Notes: generated by a model from the letters alone, not told the origin. Counted from the first letter of the stretch, positions 22,643-34,794 are shown. The stretch: DNA of 64,000 nt from Heliocidaris erythrogramma (GCA_025617745.1 CM046862.1:55711946-55775945); one strand, 5' to 3'. Program-made: numbers and translations.

Positions 22643-23660
22643 TTAAGGCATTGTATATCAGTGGTTAAGATAGAAACTGCACATGAGTCGAGCGTTGTGA
22701 ATAGGAACAGTTTTAATTAAAATATTGCCTTTCGCCTTCTTCAACACGTTGAAAAAGTTCATTCATACGAACTTTCCATGTCATACGCATAGTATTATTA
22801 AATGGAATTTCATACTTGAAATATTAAACAACAAGGAAAAAAACCAAAAAAAAAACACAAAAAAACAAAGTCGAAGGATAAATTATACCTGATTATCGAT
22901 AACAAATTAACAGTCGATTACATACCTGAGTTAATTTGAAATGTCACTCGAAACTAGATTATGCAGAAAATATCTTTCACAAAACAGCGGTATGAAATGA
23001 ATGCCCCTTATGCCTGCTAAAATTACATTGCTATCATATTTTAATTTAAAAAATGAAATCTAATCATTTAGCAACGATTTTATGCCATTTGTTTTTAGAG
23101 CGAGTGTAATCCTAAAATTGTAACGAGTTAAAATTTTGTTTTTTTATTATTATGAATTATCAAAATCTCTTTAGAACAGACGTAATTAAAGGTTAACAAA
23201 CTAGATATTTTGGCACGGAAAGCTCATGACGTTTTCCGCATAAATTTATTAATTTTTAGGAGGGCCCGGCCTTTCATCGTAAATCAAACTCCCTGGCCTG
23301 GTAAATTCAAGGATTTAGTCAATGGACTACGGGAACGGGGTGCCTACTGCTATTAAGCCTATGAGAGTTCAGTAGTCAACGGGTTAATATAGCTCCAGAC
23401 CTTGGTAAAGCGCAGTTGAACAAAAATTAATCGCAAGCCCTAAATTAATTCACTTAATATCCCCCTGAAAAAGTTTGCTCTTCAAATGCCCTCATATTCA
23501 AAATATGACGAGAAATGGCTGACAGTTTGGGACCAAACATTCATGTGACATACATGTATGTGTAGTAGTTCCATATTTATCTGAGCAGTGCGTGTGACTT
23601 TCAGGAAATATCATTGAGACAATTTCTTATCATTTTGATGATTCCAAAACATCACAGCCA

Positions 23661-24000
23661 GGGGAGGATCCAGGATTTTCTATAAAGGGGGGGGGGGGGG
23701 GGGCACACAAAACTGTGTCCGAGAGACTTTTCTCTCGAAAAGTAGCTCAGATGGAGGGGGGGGGGGGGGGGGAGGGTGATGATTATTTTTTTTCGCCAGA
23801 CGTCCAAAATTCGCTGAGTTAGGGGGGGTTTGGGCGTCCAGTTCCCCTTCATAATTCTCTGACAAGCAAAAAAAAAATAAAGGTTTTCGTTCTAAAGGGG
23901 GTGGGGGCACAATCTAAACAGGGGAGGGCACAATGCATATTTCTTCTTTCAAGGGGGGGGGGGGGGGGACAGGCCGGATTTCCCCCTCCCCCCCCCCCCC
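23661..24000. mobile_element. GGATCCAGG-type MITE with poly-G tracts (array unit copy)
   Basis: Starts GGGGAGGATCCAGG, then repeated G runs separated by CACACAAAACTGTGTCC, CTCGCTGAGTTAG-like and GCACAATCTAAACAGG sequence. The right end is blurred by a C run. Equivalent copies sit at the same place in the following units (28201 and 29998), so insertion predates array duplication. Confidence 0.7.
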
Positions 24001-25334
24001 CAAAAAAAAAAAAAAAAAATGTGCCACTGCTCACAATTAGCAACTTTTTATAATGCATCATATAAGTCATAATCAACCATTCTCCATTGCCTTCAGACAG
24101 TTACTACTACAATGTACTTGCATGAGCAGAATTCAAATTTATTGATTATACTCGTTATGAACCTTTGATTCGACAAAATGCTTTAAATAAAAATTAGAAA
24201 ATAACATTTTTAATTATAGTTATGTAATCATATTATGTTTACTTACATAGTTAAGGCATGGTATATCTGTGATTTAGGTCAGCCAGATTAAACAACAGCA
24301 AAAACGAGATAGAAACTGCACATGAGCCGGGCGGGGTGAACAGTTTTACTTAAAATATTGCCTTTCACCTTCTTCAACACGTTATAAAAGTTCATTCATA
24401 TGAATTTTCCATATCATACGCATAGTATTATTAAATGGAATGTTATACTTGAAATACTTGAAATATTAAACAACAAAACAAAGTCGAAGGAAAAATTATA
24501 CCTGATTATCGATAACAAATTAACAGTCGATTACATACCTGAGTTAATTTGAAATGTCACTCGAAACTGGATTATGCAGAAAATATCTTTCACAAAACAG
24601 TGGTATGAAATGAATGCCCCTTATGCCTGCTAAAATTACATTGCTATCATATTTTAATTAAAAAAATGAAATCTAATCATTTAGCAACGATTTTATGCCA
24701 TTTGCTTTTAGAGTGTAATCCTAAAATTGTAACGAGTTAAAATTTTGTTTTTTTATTATTATGAATTATCAAAATCTCTTTAGAACTGATATAATTAAAA
24801 GTTTTAAAAATACATATTTTGGCACGGAAAGCTCATGACGTTTTCCGCATAAATTTATTATTTTTTAGGAGGGCCCGGCCCGGCCCTTCATCGTAAATCA
24901 AACTCCCTTGGTAAATTCAAGGATTTAATCAATGGACTACGGGAACGGGATGGCTACTGCATTAAGCCTATGAGAGTTCAGTAGTCAACGGGTTAACATA
25001 GCTCCTTGGTAAAGCGCAGTTGAACAAAAATTAATCGCAAGCCCTCAATTAATTCACTTAAAGGGTCACTAAAATAAAAAAATAATTGCCCATTTTTTGT
25101 AGGAAGGTGTCATCAGAAGCCAAAAAATATCCATCACACAATTTTTATGCATTCAGTCATATTTTATAATCATTTGAAAAGTACATTCTTGCTGATTTAC
25201 ACAGTCATAAGCCCGCCCCCCCCCCCCAAAAAAAACCCATCGAAGCGACATCGTGATCACATGATCTGTGACGCATGAAAAGTAAGGGAAAATATTCCAC
25301 GAACCTATACCGTGCGCGCCCGGAGGCCCCGGAC

Positions 25335-26613
25335 GCGTCTTTTTTTTTGTAACCAAGCCTAGGCAGATTTCGCATTTTTTCATGAATATTCATGACGCAG
25401 GGTCGGGAAACGGTTACGATTGGTCTTCATGAAAGCACGGTCGGTGGGGGAAAAAACGTTCAACGTGTAGGCGCCTAGCCTACGTTCATGTATGTATTGT
25501 TTAATTCTCAACATATTCACCCCACCTATGCAATGTGACACGTAAAAAATTGGATTGAGCAGTCAATTTCAAAATCAAGTTTTGCATTAATTTATTGCAT
25601 GTGCGTAGATCTAATTTAGTAATTAGCTCTGTTGAGGACACCCTCCTTTTCCGACCAAAATTGACACTGCAGTTGTAGTTGGCATTACTCTGAAAATAGG
25701 TCTAGGCCTAGGCTATGCGTATATTGACAATTGCCCATCGTAATGTTCTCCACAAATGAACTTTACAACATTTTTTATGCAGAATCAAGACACAGACTCT
25801 AGGCTAGGTCTAACAACGTTAGAGTCTTACTGTTCACGTTAGAAATTAAATTTCCTTGCATGCACACTGTAATTAGCACTTGCACCCTGCTCCTGTAACG
25901 CACATTGCCCTGAGTTAGAAGAACTACAAGAGTCTTCAGGACTGAAAGAAGCAAACTACTACTAACGTTCCAAACGTTAGTACCAAGAAAACAAATTATT
26001 TTGGTGACCTTTTAGCTGATGAAAACAAAGTGCGTAACTAGTTATTGTAGGTAGATCTAAATCATCTAGATGTAGATCTACCCCCATCATCAATCATTTA
26101 CTAGTACTGATTAGATCTAGGTCTAACTCATCATGCTCATTGACCTTAAAATAACATTCACTTAATCTAAACTTAACTGAAATTGAAAATTGTAACAAAA
26201 TTGGTCTAACTTTAGTTACAGCAGATCTAGAGTAGTTAGAGTCCTCGCTAGACCTGCAAATTTGATGATAAACCATCACATTCCGATTCCATTTTGAAGT
26301 TGGGTCTACCACACGTCTATTATTAGGCCAGCATTTTGAGGGATACGTGGAGGCAATTCTAACTCTTATAAAATTATTAAGATCTAACTTAGATCGATAA
26401 TAAATTCAGTGCAAAAACGTAGGCTAGGCGCCTACACGTTGAACACATACGATCATAATAGGCGTACGTTCGTGCAGGCCAGGGACTTTTTTCCCCCACC
26501 GGCGACCGTGCTTTCATGAAGACCAATCGGAACCGTTTCTCGACCCTGCGTCATGAATATTCATGAAAAAATGCGAAATCTGCCTAGGCTTGGTTACCAA
26601 AAAAAAAAGACGC
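25335..26613. mobile_element. 1.28-kb inverted-repeat element inside Kolobok copy 2
   Basis: Absent from Kolobok copy 1 at the homologous site. Terminal arms of about 160 bases pair: GTAACCAAGCCTAGGCAG near 25349 against CTGCCTAGGCTTGGTTAC near 26582, and TGTAGGCGCCTAGCCTACG near 25466 against CGTAGGCTAGGCGCCTACA near 26419. Flanks are CCCCGGAC on the left and CCCCGGTAC on the right, consistent with an 8-9-bp target duplication with one change. The interior has no recognisable gene. Confidence 0.75.
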
Positions 26614-26736
26614 CCCCGGTACGGGCCCAGCCTTTTGCCGAGCATGATATTCACCTCATCGACCATTTGCATTGCGTATTTTCGTGTGTTTAATTCCTCA
26701 CAATAACTTTGATTTTGGGACACATTTTCATCAATA

Positions 26737-27030
26737 ATGCCTAATCGGTGTATAGTTGCGGGCTGTAGCAAGACCCCTAAAGATGGTGTAAGCCTACATC
26801 ATTTTCCTAAAGATGAAAATCTACGGAAATTGTGGGTCGCAAATGTAAAGCTCACGCAGGCAGAGTGGCAAGGGCCGGCCAAGTGAGTGGAGTACAATCT
26901 GCAGCGATCACTTTGCCGAAGATGATTTCTGAGAATCCTGGCATGTATTCCGAATTTGGCATGAACAGAAGGATAAGCTAGCTAAAAGATTCAGCTATTC
27001 CAACGATCAGACTTGGAGTCAAGTCTTCCA
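26737..27030 (+). pseudogene. THAP domain remnant of Kolobok transposase, copy 2
   Basis: Same reading as copy 1: MPNRCIVAGCSKTPKDG from ATG 26737, a stop at 26884-26886 caused by the same 4-base insertion, then STICSDHFAEDDF in the shifted frame. RRIS, a TAG stop and LKDSAIPTI follow in one frame. Extra small differences from copy 1 downstream show independent decay. C2CH ligands are present as in copy 1. Confidence 0.85.
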
Positions 27031-27070
27031 ATCTGTTTTTCAACGACAGCAGCTGCAGCAGCTTCACCCG

Positions 27071-27180
27071 TAGACCGAAAATTCTGTCCCTCGTTCGTTA
27101 GCTAAGACGACCTAACGAACGAAAGACAGCATTTTCGGTCTACTTCGGTCTACTTCACTCCAGGGAGCTCCCTGGAGTTA
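27071..27180. mobile_element. Hairpin micro-elements A and B, copy in Kolobok copy 2
   Basis: CTTCACCCG at 27062-27070 precedes TAGACCGAAAATTCTGTC and its complement; a partial duplication (CTTCGGTCTA) and a truncated element B (CTCCAGGGAGCTCCCTGGAG) follow, then CTTCACCCA. Their presence in both Kolobok copies shows that the micro-insertions happened in a common ancestor. Confidence 0.7.
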
Positions 27181-28200
27181 CTTCACCCACGGCCCTTCAC
27201 CGTATTCTGGGAGGGGTTCAAACAAATATGGTAGAATTTCCCCTTGCCACTCGAGCTTCTTTGCCTTCGGGGTCTGATAAATAATCTGATAAATCAGAGT
27301 TCGTATCTGCATGGCTCAGAAATGTCCTCCAACTCGGAATCGCGGGCACTTTTCCTCTCTCTATATAAGTTACTCGAATTCAGCCAACATCTAAGTCAGT
27401 AAAGCGATTTTTTAAAAAACCGTAAGTGAAATAAACAAAACAAAAGCGTTCACCAGTCGCTATGTACGAGGGGAACATAGTCACTGCCGTACTGTGTAGG
27501 ACATAGTACATACAGACGCATAAAACGGCTGTGCACGCGTTTATGACCAATGCAAAAGTTTCGTTCGGCAAGCTCAGATGGATGAGAACATTGTTCAAAA
27601 GAAAAGCTAAAAAACAAAACAAGAGCTGTATATTTGGGCAAAAGCGTTTTCTGATCTTGTAGAAAATATATTGCTAATGATTATTCACTCCTAAGATTAT
27701 ATTGATTAATTTCCTTTTTTCATAAATTGTCCGTAGAACAGAGGGGTCAAATACCGCATTCTGTGTACAATATTATATGCTGCAGCCTGCAGATCTTGTG
27801 CCTCTTATTTTCCATACGTCACTTGGGGGTTGGCCAATCAGCTCACGAGTTTTAAGGAACGGTCCCAAAACCTCTACTTTTCCCCCTTTTTCGCCAAAAC
27901 GAGACATAATTAATTTTGGACAATCGATTGGCAGATTCGTGATTAGAAGGCAAAACTACAAGGAAAGAGCACCCATTTTCTCTGTAATTTAGTCAACCTT
28001 TAATATCCCCTGAAAAAGTTTGCTCTTCAAATGCCCTCATATTCAAAATACGGTTTGGGACCAAACATTCATGCCACATACATGTATGTGTAGTAGTTCC
28101 ATAGTAGTGTGTAGTGTGTAGTGCGTAGTGCGTGTGACTTTCAGGAAATACCATTGAGACAATTTCTTATCATTTTGATGATTCCAAAACATCACAGTCA

Positions 28201-28525
28201 GGGGCGGATCCAGGATTTTCTATAAAGGGGGGGGGGGGCACACAAAACTGTGTCCGAGAGACTTTTCTCTCGAAAAGTAGCTCAGATGGGGGGGGGGGGG
28301 GGTGTGATGATTATTTTTTTTTTCGCCAGATGTCCAAAATTCGGGGGGGTGGGGGTATGGGCGTCCAGTTCCCCTCCATAATTCTCTGACAAGCAAAAAA
28401 AAAAGGTTCTCGTTTTAAAGGGGGGGGGGGCACAATCTAAACAGGGGGAGGGCACAATGTATATTTTTATTTCAAGGGTTGGGGGGGGGGGGGGCACATC
28501 CGGCCCGTCCCCCCCCCCCCCCCCG
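28201..28525. mobile_element. GGATCCAGG-type MITE with poly-G tracts
   Basis: Starts GGGGCGGATCCAGG and parallels 23661-24000 in internal order (CACACAAAACTGTGTCC, GGCACAATCTAAACAGG). The right end dissolves into a C run. Confidence 0.7.
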
Positions 28526-29630
28526 AAAGAAAAATCTGCCACTGCTCACAATTAGCAACTTTTTACAATGCATCATATCATATAAGACATAATCAGCCAT
28601 GCTCCATTGCCTTCAGACAGTTTCTACTGCAATGTACTTGCATGAGCAGAATTCAAATTTATTGATTATACTCCTTGTGAACCTTTGATTCGACAAAATG
28701 CTTGAAAGAAAAAAAAAAAAAAATTTTTTTTGAATTATAGTTATGTAATCATATTAGGTTTACTTACATAGTTAAGGCATGGCATATGAATTTTCCATAT
28801 CATACGCATAGTATTATTAAATGGAATTTCATACTTGAAATATTAAACAACAAGGAAGAAAACAAAAAAAACAAAACAAAATAAAATCGTAGGAAAAAAT
28901 TATACCTGAGTATCGATGACAAATTAACAGTCGATTACATCCCTAGGTTAATTTGAATTGTCACTCGAAACTAACGCAGAAAATATATTTTATAAAACAG
29001 TGGTATGATATGAATGCCCTTATGCCTGCCAAAATTAAATTGCTATCATATTTTCATTAAAAACTCGAAATATAATCATTTGAAAACGATTTTATGCCTT
29101 TTTTTTAGATCGAGTGTAATCTTAAAGTTGTAACGAGTAAAAATCTTGTTTTGTACTGATATGAATAATCAAATTAGCTTCGATTTAAGTTTAACTATTG
29201 ATTGATTGAATTTATTAAGTTAGTTACATATTTTGGCACGGAAAGCGCAGACGTTTTCCGCATGATGCATCAACAGTGCTGCCAACCTAAAATCGTATTC
29301 CTTACCTTTTACGGTTGATAAGGGGGTATGGCATTGTGTATCACAGACAAAAATTTAGAACAGTTCTTGTAACCCAGAGCCATAAATAGTTAATGCCACT
29401 GGACAACAAAAGGTTGTTGAGGAGACAGGTGCGATGCATTATGGTAATGTTGTATTTCAAATTAATTCCAGACATCCCCTAATCAAGTGTAATAGGAGCG
29501 AAACTGGGTGAGGAAATCGTACTAGTTGGCATGTCTGCATCAAATAAAATAAAATCCATTGGGAAGGGGCCCTTCATCGTATATCAACCAACTCCTTGGT
29601 AAATTCAACAATTTAACCAATGGACTACCA

Positions 29631-29668
29631 TCACAGAACTCCTAAAGACGTCTTTAGGAGTTCTGTGA
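29631..29668. mobile_element. 38-bp perfect palindrome insertion
   Basis: TCACAGAACTCCTAAAGAC is followed at once by its exact complement, with no loop. Sister units at about 23322 and 24931 read AATGGACTACGGGAACGG without it, so it is an insertion. CTAC is found on both sides, but the flanks have changed and the duplication length is uncertain. Confidence 0.6.
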
Positions 29669-29997
29669 CTACGATATACGGGAACCGGGTGGCTCCTGTA
29701 TTTAGCCTATGAGAGTTAAAAAGTTATAAAGAAGCGCAGCTGAACAAAAATTAATCGCAAGCCCTAAATTAATTAACTTAATATCCCCCTGAAAAAGTTT
29801 GCTCTTCAAATGCCCTCATATTCAAAATATGACGAGAAATGGCTGACAGTTTAGGACAAAACATTCATGCCACATACAATGTATGTGTAGTAGTTCCATA
29901 GTAGTGTGTAGTGTGTAGTGCGTAGTGCGTGTGACTATCAGGAAATATCATTGAGACAATTTCTTATCATTTTGATGATTCAAAAACCTCTCAATCA

Positions 29998-30149
29998 GGG
30001 GCGGATCCAGGATGGTATAAGTTGGGGGGGGGGGGGGGGGCACACCAAATTGGTTTGTCAACTTTTGGAAAAGGGAGACCCGTATTTTTTTGGTCTCGCC
30101 AGCTCTCGAAAAGTCGCTCAGATGATGGGGGGGGGGGGGGGGGGGGGGG
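29998..30149. mobile_element. GGATCCAGG-type element, shortened copy
   Basis: Starts GGGGCGGATCCAGG and contains GACCCGTATTTTTTTGGTC as in 9842-10158. It ends in a G run without a clear right terminus. Confidence 0.6.
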
Positions 30150-31620
30150 AACAGTTTTACTTAGAATAATTTCACCTTCTTCAACACGTTGAAAAAGGGT
30201 TCATTCAAATGAACTTTACATATCATACACATAGTATTATTGAATGGGATTTTATACTTAAAATATCAAGCAAGAATGAATCCACTCCCTCGTCACGGAA
30301 ATCAAATTTCCCACTATATAAGGTGTAATGAAAGAGTACCTCTCTCCAAAGCCAATTCTTTTATCTTCTTACTGATTCTCAGACATGGTTGCTTTACTTT
30401 CTTCCAGAACATCAGAGGTGTATATATCGCTAATACAATCAGATGATTTAATAAATTTTCTTTCCCCACATTATTCATCTTAAATCTAATAATAAATTCT
30501 TTCACAACCTTTAATATCGATTACAAAATAACAATCGATTATATCTATTCGCTTTTGTGAAACATCGTCCGAAATTGCTCAATGAACAACAATATTTTTC
30601 TTTAAAAAAAATCAATAACAATGATAATATTTACGCCATAAAATATCATTTCTATTATTTAATTATATTTAAAATATATTTTTATGTAAATCTATTTAAA
30701 TTACTTTAGTGACGATTGAACCTTTGGAATATACCTGTTTTTAATTTTTGTTTGTCTTTATATAATTTAACGCATATCACTGATGTAGCTAAACAATGTT
30801 ACAAAATTAATTTAAAAAATTTTGGTGTGGGGAAAGATTACGTATCTATCCACGACTATTGTCAATAGAAATTGTACTCACATCTGTGTCATTATTGTCA
30901 AGTGGAAAGGAATTCTGGTGGATAATGATTTCATGAACTTTCTTCTTTTTTATGTCAATCTTATACCCATTGCTTTGTGCGGTGCATGTGACTTTCAGCT
31001 AGACTGAGTTAATTTCTTCTCATTTGGTGATTCCCAAACCTCATATAGTATCCCGATTGCTTCCAGGCAATTCATTTGTCAATGTAATAAGCCAGTTCGG
31101 GGTTAGCGCATGGTACAAATGACCCCAAATATCCACACATATTTTAGACATGGAGGGTCCCTTTATGTGCACTTCAGAAAAATAACTCTGGGAGTGATAG
31201 AGGTGCCTCATGAATAGCTTTTGTTTCCCCCTTAAAAAGAATACTTCCACCTGGATATCATGGAATGCACCATTAGTGCATAATTGAATAATGATTACAT
31301 GACATTCATGAACACATATCGAATATTAGTGTCAGTGGGTTTTAGAATTCGGTACCGATGACCTTTATCTGCTCATGCTCAGATTGCATCTCCGAAGTGG
31401 CTTATTGCATGACTCAGGAAGCGTTTCATCGCTCCCCCGAACATACATGATTAGGCAATGCTTTAAAAACATTGTGAAATGTTGTCATGTAATCAGGTTT
31501 ATTTACATAGTTAAGGCATGGTATGTCCGCGCTTTATACCATCCAGATTAAAATTAATTAATGAAAATGGGATGGAAACCGCACATGAGTCGGGCGGGGT
31601 GCATAGGAACAGTTTTACTT

Positions 31621-31805
31621 AGTGTCCCTGCATTAAAGAGTTGCGACATGGACGTCTCACTTTTCTGGAAACAAAAGGGCGTTCGAATTCTTTCTATTGA
31701 GAACACCCAGGTGCTCATCGGAATTGAATAGAAATGTTACGTAATAGTGGAAACAAAATGACGTTCAAATCCCCAGTTGTCGCAACTCTTTAATACAGGG
31801 ACACT
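31621..31805. mobile_element. MITE with AGTGTCCCTG ends, 185 bp
   Basis: AGTGTCCCTGCATTAAAGAG on the left pairs with CTTTAATACAGGGACACT on the right, extended inward by GTTGCGAC and GTCGCAAC. The right side is followed by a repeat of the left flank and of the first bases of the element (AGTTTTACTTAGTGTCCCTG), so a second, partial copy abuts it. TA adjoins both ends. Confidence 0.7.
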
Positions 31806-31833
31806 ATAGTTTTACTTAGTGTCCCTGTATTAA

Positions 31834-32590
31834 CCCTAATAGAGCCGGGTTATTTAGACCCATCTCACAGCCGGGCCGTCCAAGATCTCGGCCGTCCAAC
31901 GCGTGTTCGCAACGAAAATCTGCACGGACGTCGCCGACCACGTAATCTACAAAACTGTATAGTCAATTTTTCTGAAAAATGTCATAACTCATTAATTATG
32001 CTAATTTATGCATGAAATCAATGGTTTGCTCTAATTAATTAAATAAAGCCCCCAAACTGCAATCTTTTTGTATAGAGACTGTTTGTCAGATTCTGATCAA
32101 ATGAACCCCCCTCCCCAAAAAAAAAAAAAAAAAAAAAAGAATCGGTAAAATCCTTTTTTTCTTACGTATTTTATTGTTTTTAAAAATTCTTATGTATTTC
32201 TTTGTTTTTCGACTTTTTGTTTTTATTGTTTTTTCCATGGAATTCGTCGGCGACACTATTTTAATCATAAACAATATAAAATTAATTGGCGGCTTTGCTT
32301 TTAAACAGTAAAAGTAAAAATAATGAAACATTTATGAATTTTACCTGGAAACACAATTTGCATTGGATTTGTACACGAAAACACGTTTTTGAGCAATTTT
32401 GGGTCTGACATGCACTTACGAAATGTTGCGTAACTCCGGAACCGCACGCGCGGACGTCACAAATTTGGTCTCAAAAGTTGCACAAGACTTGAAAGAAAAA
32501 AGTAGTGAAGCGGCGTGGTGACTGCTTTTCGCGATGCGAACATATTACGCGAAACGTCGAGGGGGGGGGGGCGGATTCCGCCGCCCCCCC
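31834..32590. mobile_element. TTAA-type MITE, CCCTAATAGAGCC family, right end damaged
   Basis: TTAA at 31830-31833 then CCCTAATAGAGCCGGG. It matches 54810-55484 over nearly all its length. The right terminus is lost where G and C runs meet a fragment of another family. It was inserted at the TTAA of a partial AGTGTCCCTGTATTAA element. Confidence 0.75.
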
Positions 32591-32598
32591 CCCCCCCC

Positions 32599-32815
32599 TA
32601 CGCCACCAGGCGGCCGTGGGGAAAGTCAGGAAAGTCAGGATTCACTCGTACAAAAAGCTTGTGTGTCGAACGCGTCCGTCGGACAACTGGGATTACAGTT
32701 TCGATTGCATGAAGCCGTCCGAATCTCGCACAAGAGCTCGGCCCAGGCGGAGTGTGCATGTTGCGCGGCGACCAGTCTGCCGAAGTTTGCGCCCCAACGG
32801 CATGATCAGGTAGTG
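32599..32815. mobile_element. Fragment of the AGGGATAC TTAA-type family
   Basis: Matches 46283-46493 and the complement of 16055-16341: TACGCCACCAGGCGGCCGTG, a GTGTGTCGAACGCGTCCG stretch, TTGCGCGGCGACCAGTCTG. Both outer ends are missing. Confidence 0.7.
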
Positions 32816-33494
32816 TGACACGTGGAACCCTCTGTCTTTATCAATGCCTTTAGTATTCTCATTTCTTCCTTCTTTCTGCTCTTATGCTCTCTCCTTCTCT
32901 CTCCGATTTTTCGCACTAAATTCTTCATTTTTTTCCCCCTAGTAGCGTTTTTTTTTTTTTTTTTAACTCTATTTAATATTTTTATTTCTATATATTTTTT
33001 GAAAGGCCATGTGCAATACTCCATATTTTGGATGTACTAATTCATTCTGATTTTATAACTTTCAAAATGTTCTTAATCATCGAGGGACTATGTTTTACAA
33101 GCTCTGCTTCTTTTAGTTCCTCATTTCTCATGTTTTCTTCCTATCTCTTGTATAATCATGTCAGGTTTCGTACATGTACTTTATATATATTGGCAACTTA
33201 TTTCAGTTTTTGTATATTGTTTTTGTGTTATATTGTAATGTTTTGTGTTTTGGCCACATGAGAAATAAAAAACGCTTGAACATTAAAACAAGTTACATTG
33301 ACATTTGAAGAAAATTGTATCAATATCATATTCAATTTCAATAAATAGACAATTTAGCGACCCTCACTTTTTTTATTTCCACGGTCGTCAAATTGAAAGG
33401 GAACAGAGTACCAATTTAGTATTTATAAATTAATTTATATTGTCTTCTGTAACTGTTATTGTCTAAGCAGGCCATCTTTGGCCGGGTGATTATA

Positions 33495-34088
33495 CAGTGC
33501 GTCCGAGAAAGAAAAAAAAAACCAAACAAACCGAGATTTATCAATATTTAATCATATCTCGAATTCTGATTAATAAATGACACATATTTGTAAAGCTTGG
33601 ATCATCTTCTTTCATTAATTTTGATGCTACTAATAATTACGCCACGCATGAGTGAATAAAGACAATATATTTCTGGTAACATAATGGAGATGATCTGGAA
33701 GCCTTTAATAAATCATGAAAATGCAAGCATCAGTTTACACCAACAGAGCCTAATTGTCATCCCTGGTTCATTTTTCCCGATTGCGGTGTCATAATTACAT
33801 CAAACGGCAGAAAATGAACTTTCTAGAAATGTGATAATAATTTTGAAATTCAGATATCGTTGGCCAAACGACTTTTTGGTAGCCCTGTTTCATAATTATT
33901 GTCTTTATTCACTCATGCGTGAAGTATGTATCATATGAGTGGCATCAAATGAAAGAAGAGGATACAAGCTTTACAATTATGTGTCATTCATTAATCATAA
34001 TTGTGATTAAGATGTTATTAAACATCGATAAATCTCGGTTTCTTTTTATTTATTTATTTATTTTTTTTGGGGGGGGGGGGGCGCAATG
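33495..34088. mobile_element. TA-flanked foldback element with ~190-bp arms
   Basis: Left end CAGTGCGTCCGAGAAAG and right end CCCGCAATG-like (GGGCGCAATG), with TA outside at 33493-33494 and 34089-34090. Arms pair through ACCGAGATTTATC near 33529 and GATAAATCTCGGT near 34028, and through GCATGAGTGAATAAAGACAA and its complement near 33647 and 33897. Non-coding. Confidence 0.75.
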
Positions 34089-34794
34089 TATAGGTATCGA
34101 AAAAGGCAATGCTCGCGCAGAAACATTACCTACAGTTTAACGAAAAAGGCATTTTTATTTTTTTTGTTTACATTAATCAGTAAATGTTCATTGAAGTGGA
34201 ATAGGTTCCAGATTTGTTGTTGTTTTTGTTTGTTTGGCTTATGACATCCAATTTCAAATTTTCAAAATAAAATTTGCACAAGATTAAATAAACAAGCATA
34301 TATTCCAGAACCATATATGAAAACTTGTATAATAATTGCAATTTTGTACAATACATCATTTTACAAGCACGATAATATGAATAGTATTGAATGGAATCTC
34401 ATACTGGAAATAATTATTAAGGAGGAAAGAAAACGGGGGTGGGTTGGGGGGGGGGGGGGGGCAAAGCAAAAGAGACCAGAATCGTCACTCAAGAGTAGAT
34501 TATACAGTGGTGCGATATCAAATTAATGCGTTCATGCCTAATGAAGTGCCATATATTTTATATTCATAATCAAACTAAATAGAAATTAATCATTAAGAAT
34601 AGGTAATACCGTATGTTATTTTTTTTCGGAAAGGTGCTAACGTAATTCAAAATTCTAACTAGTAAAAAATGTTGCCCTTTTTATGATCAATTTTTTTAGC
34701 TTTCCCAATCTGTATGCATATTAATGAGCAACCCCTAATTGGGGAAGTTTTTTTTGGCGCGGGTTAGTGATAGAACCTATCCCGCCAGTTAATA

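Larger units (their letters stand above)
25062..27999 (+). mobile_element. Kolobok-type DNA transposon derivative, copy 2
   Basis: TTAA at 25058-25061 and 28000-28003, ends AGGGTCACTAAA and TTTAGTCAACCT. The same array position without insertion reads CACTTAATATCCCC at 23451-23464 and near 29776, so the TTAA duplication is directly demonstrated. The body matches copy 1 except for a 1.28-kb insertion at 25335-26613. It holds the same broken THAP domain and relics of the same two hairpin micro-elements. Non-autonomous. Confidence 0.9.
20740..31620 (+). repeat. Diverged tandem array of 1.5-2 kb units with insertions
   Basis: Recurring order: TATCCCCCTGAAAAAGTTTG, AACATTCATGCCACATAC, GCGTGTGACTTTCAGG, CATTTTGATGATTCCAAAAC, a GGATCCAGG element, TTACTTACATAGTTAAGGCA, the TCGATTACAT segment, TTTTGGCACGGAAAGC, then TAAATTAATTCACTTAATAT, which runs into the next unit. 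Clear junctions lie at 23457, 28003 and 29781. Units are about 20740-23457, 23458-28003 (with Kolobok inserted), 28004-29781, 29782-30500, and a more diverged one to about 31620. Because sister units keep empty sites, the array dates and delimits several insertions. Confidence 0.75.
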
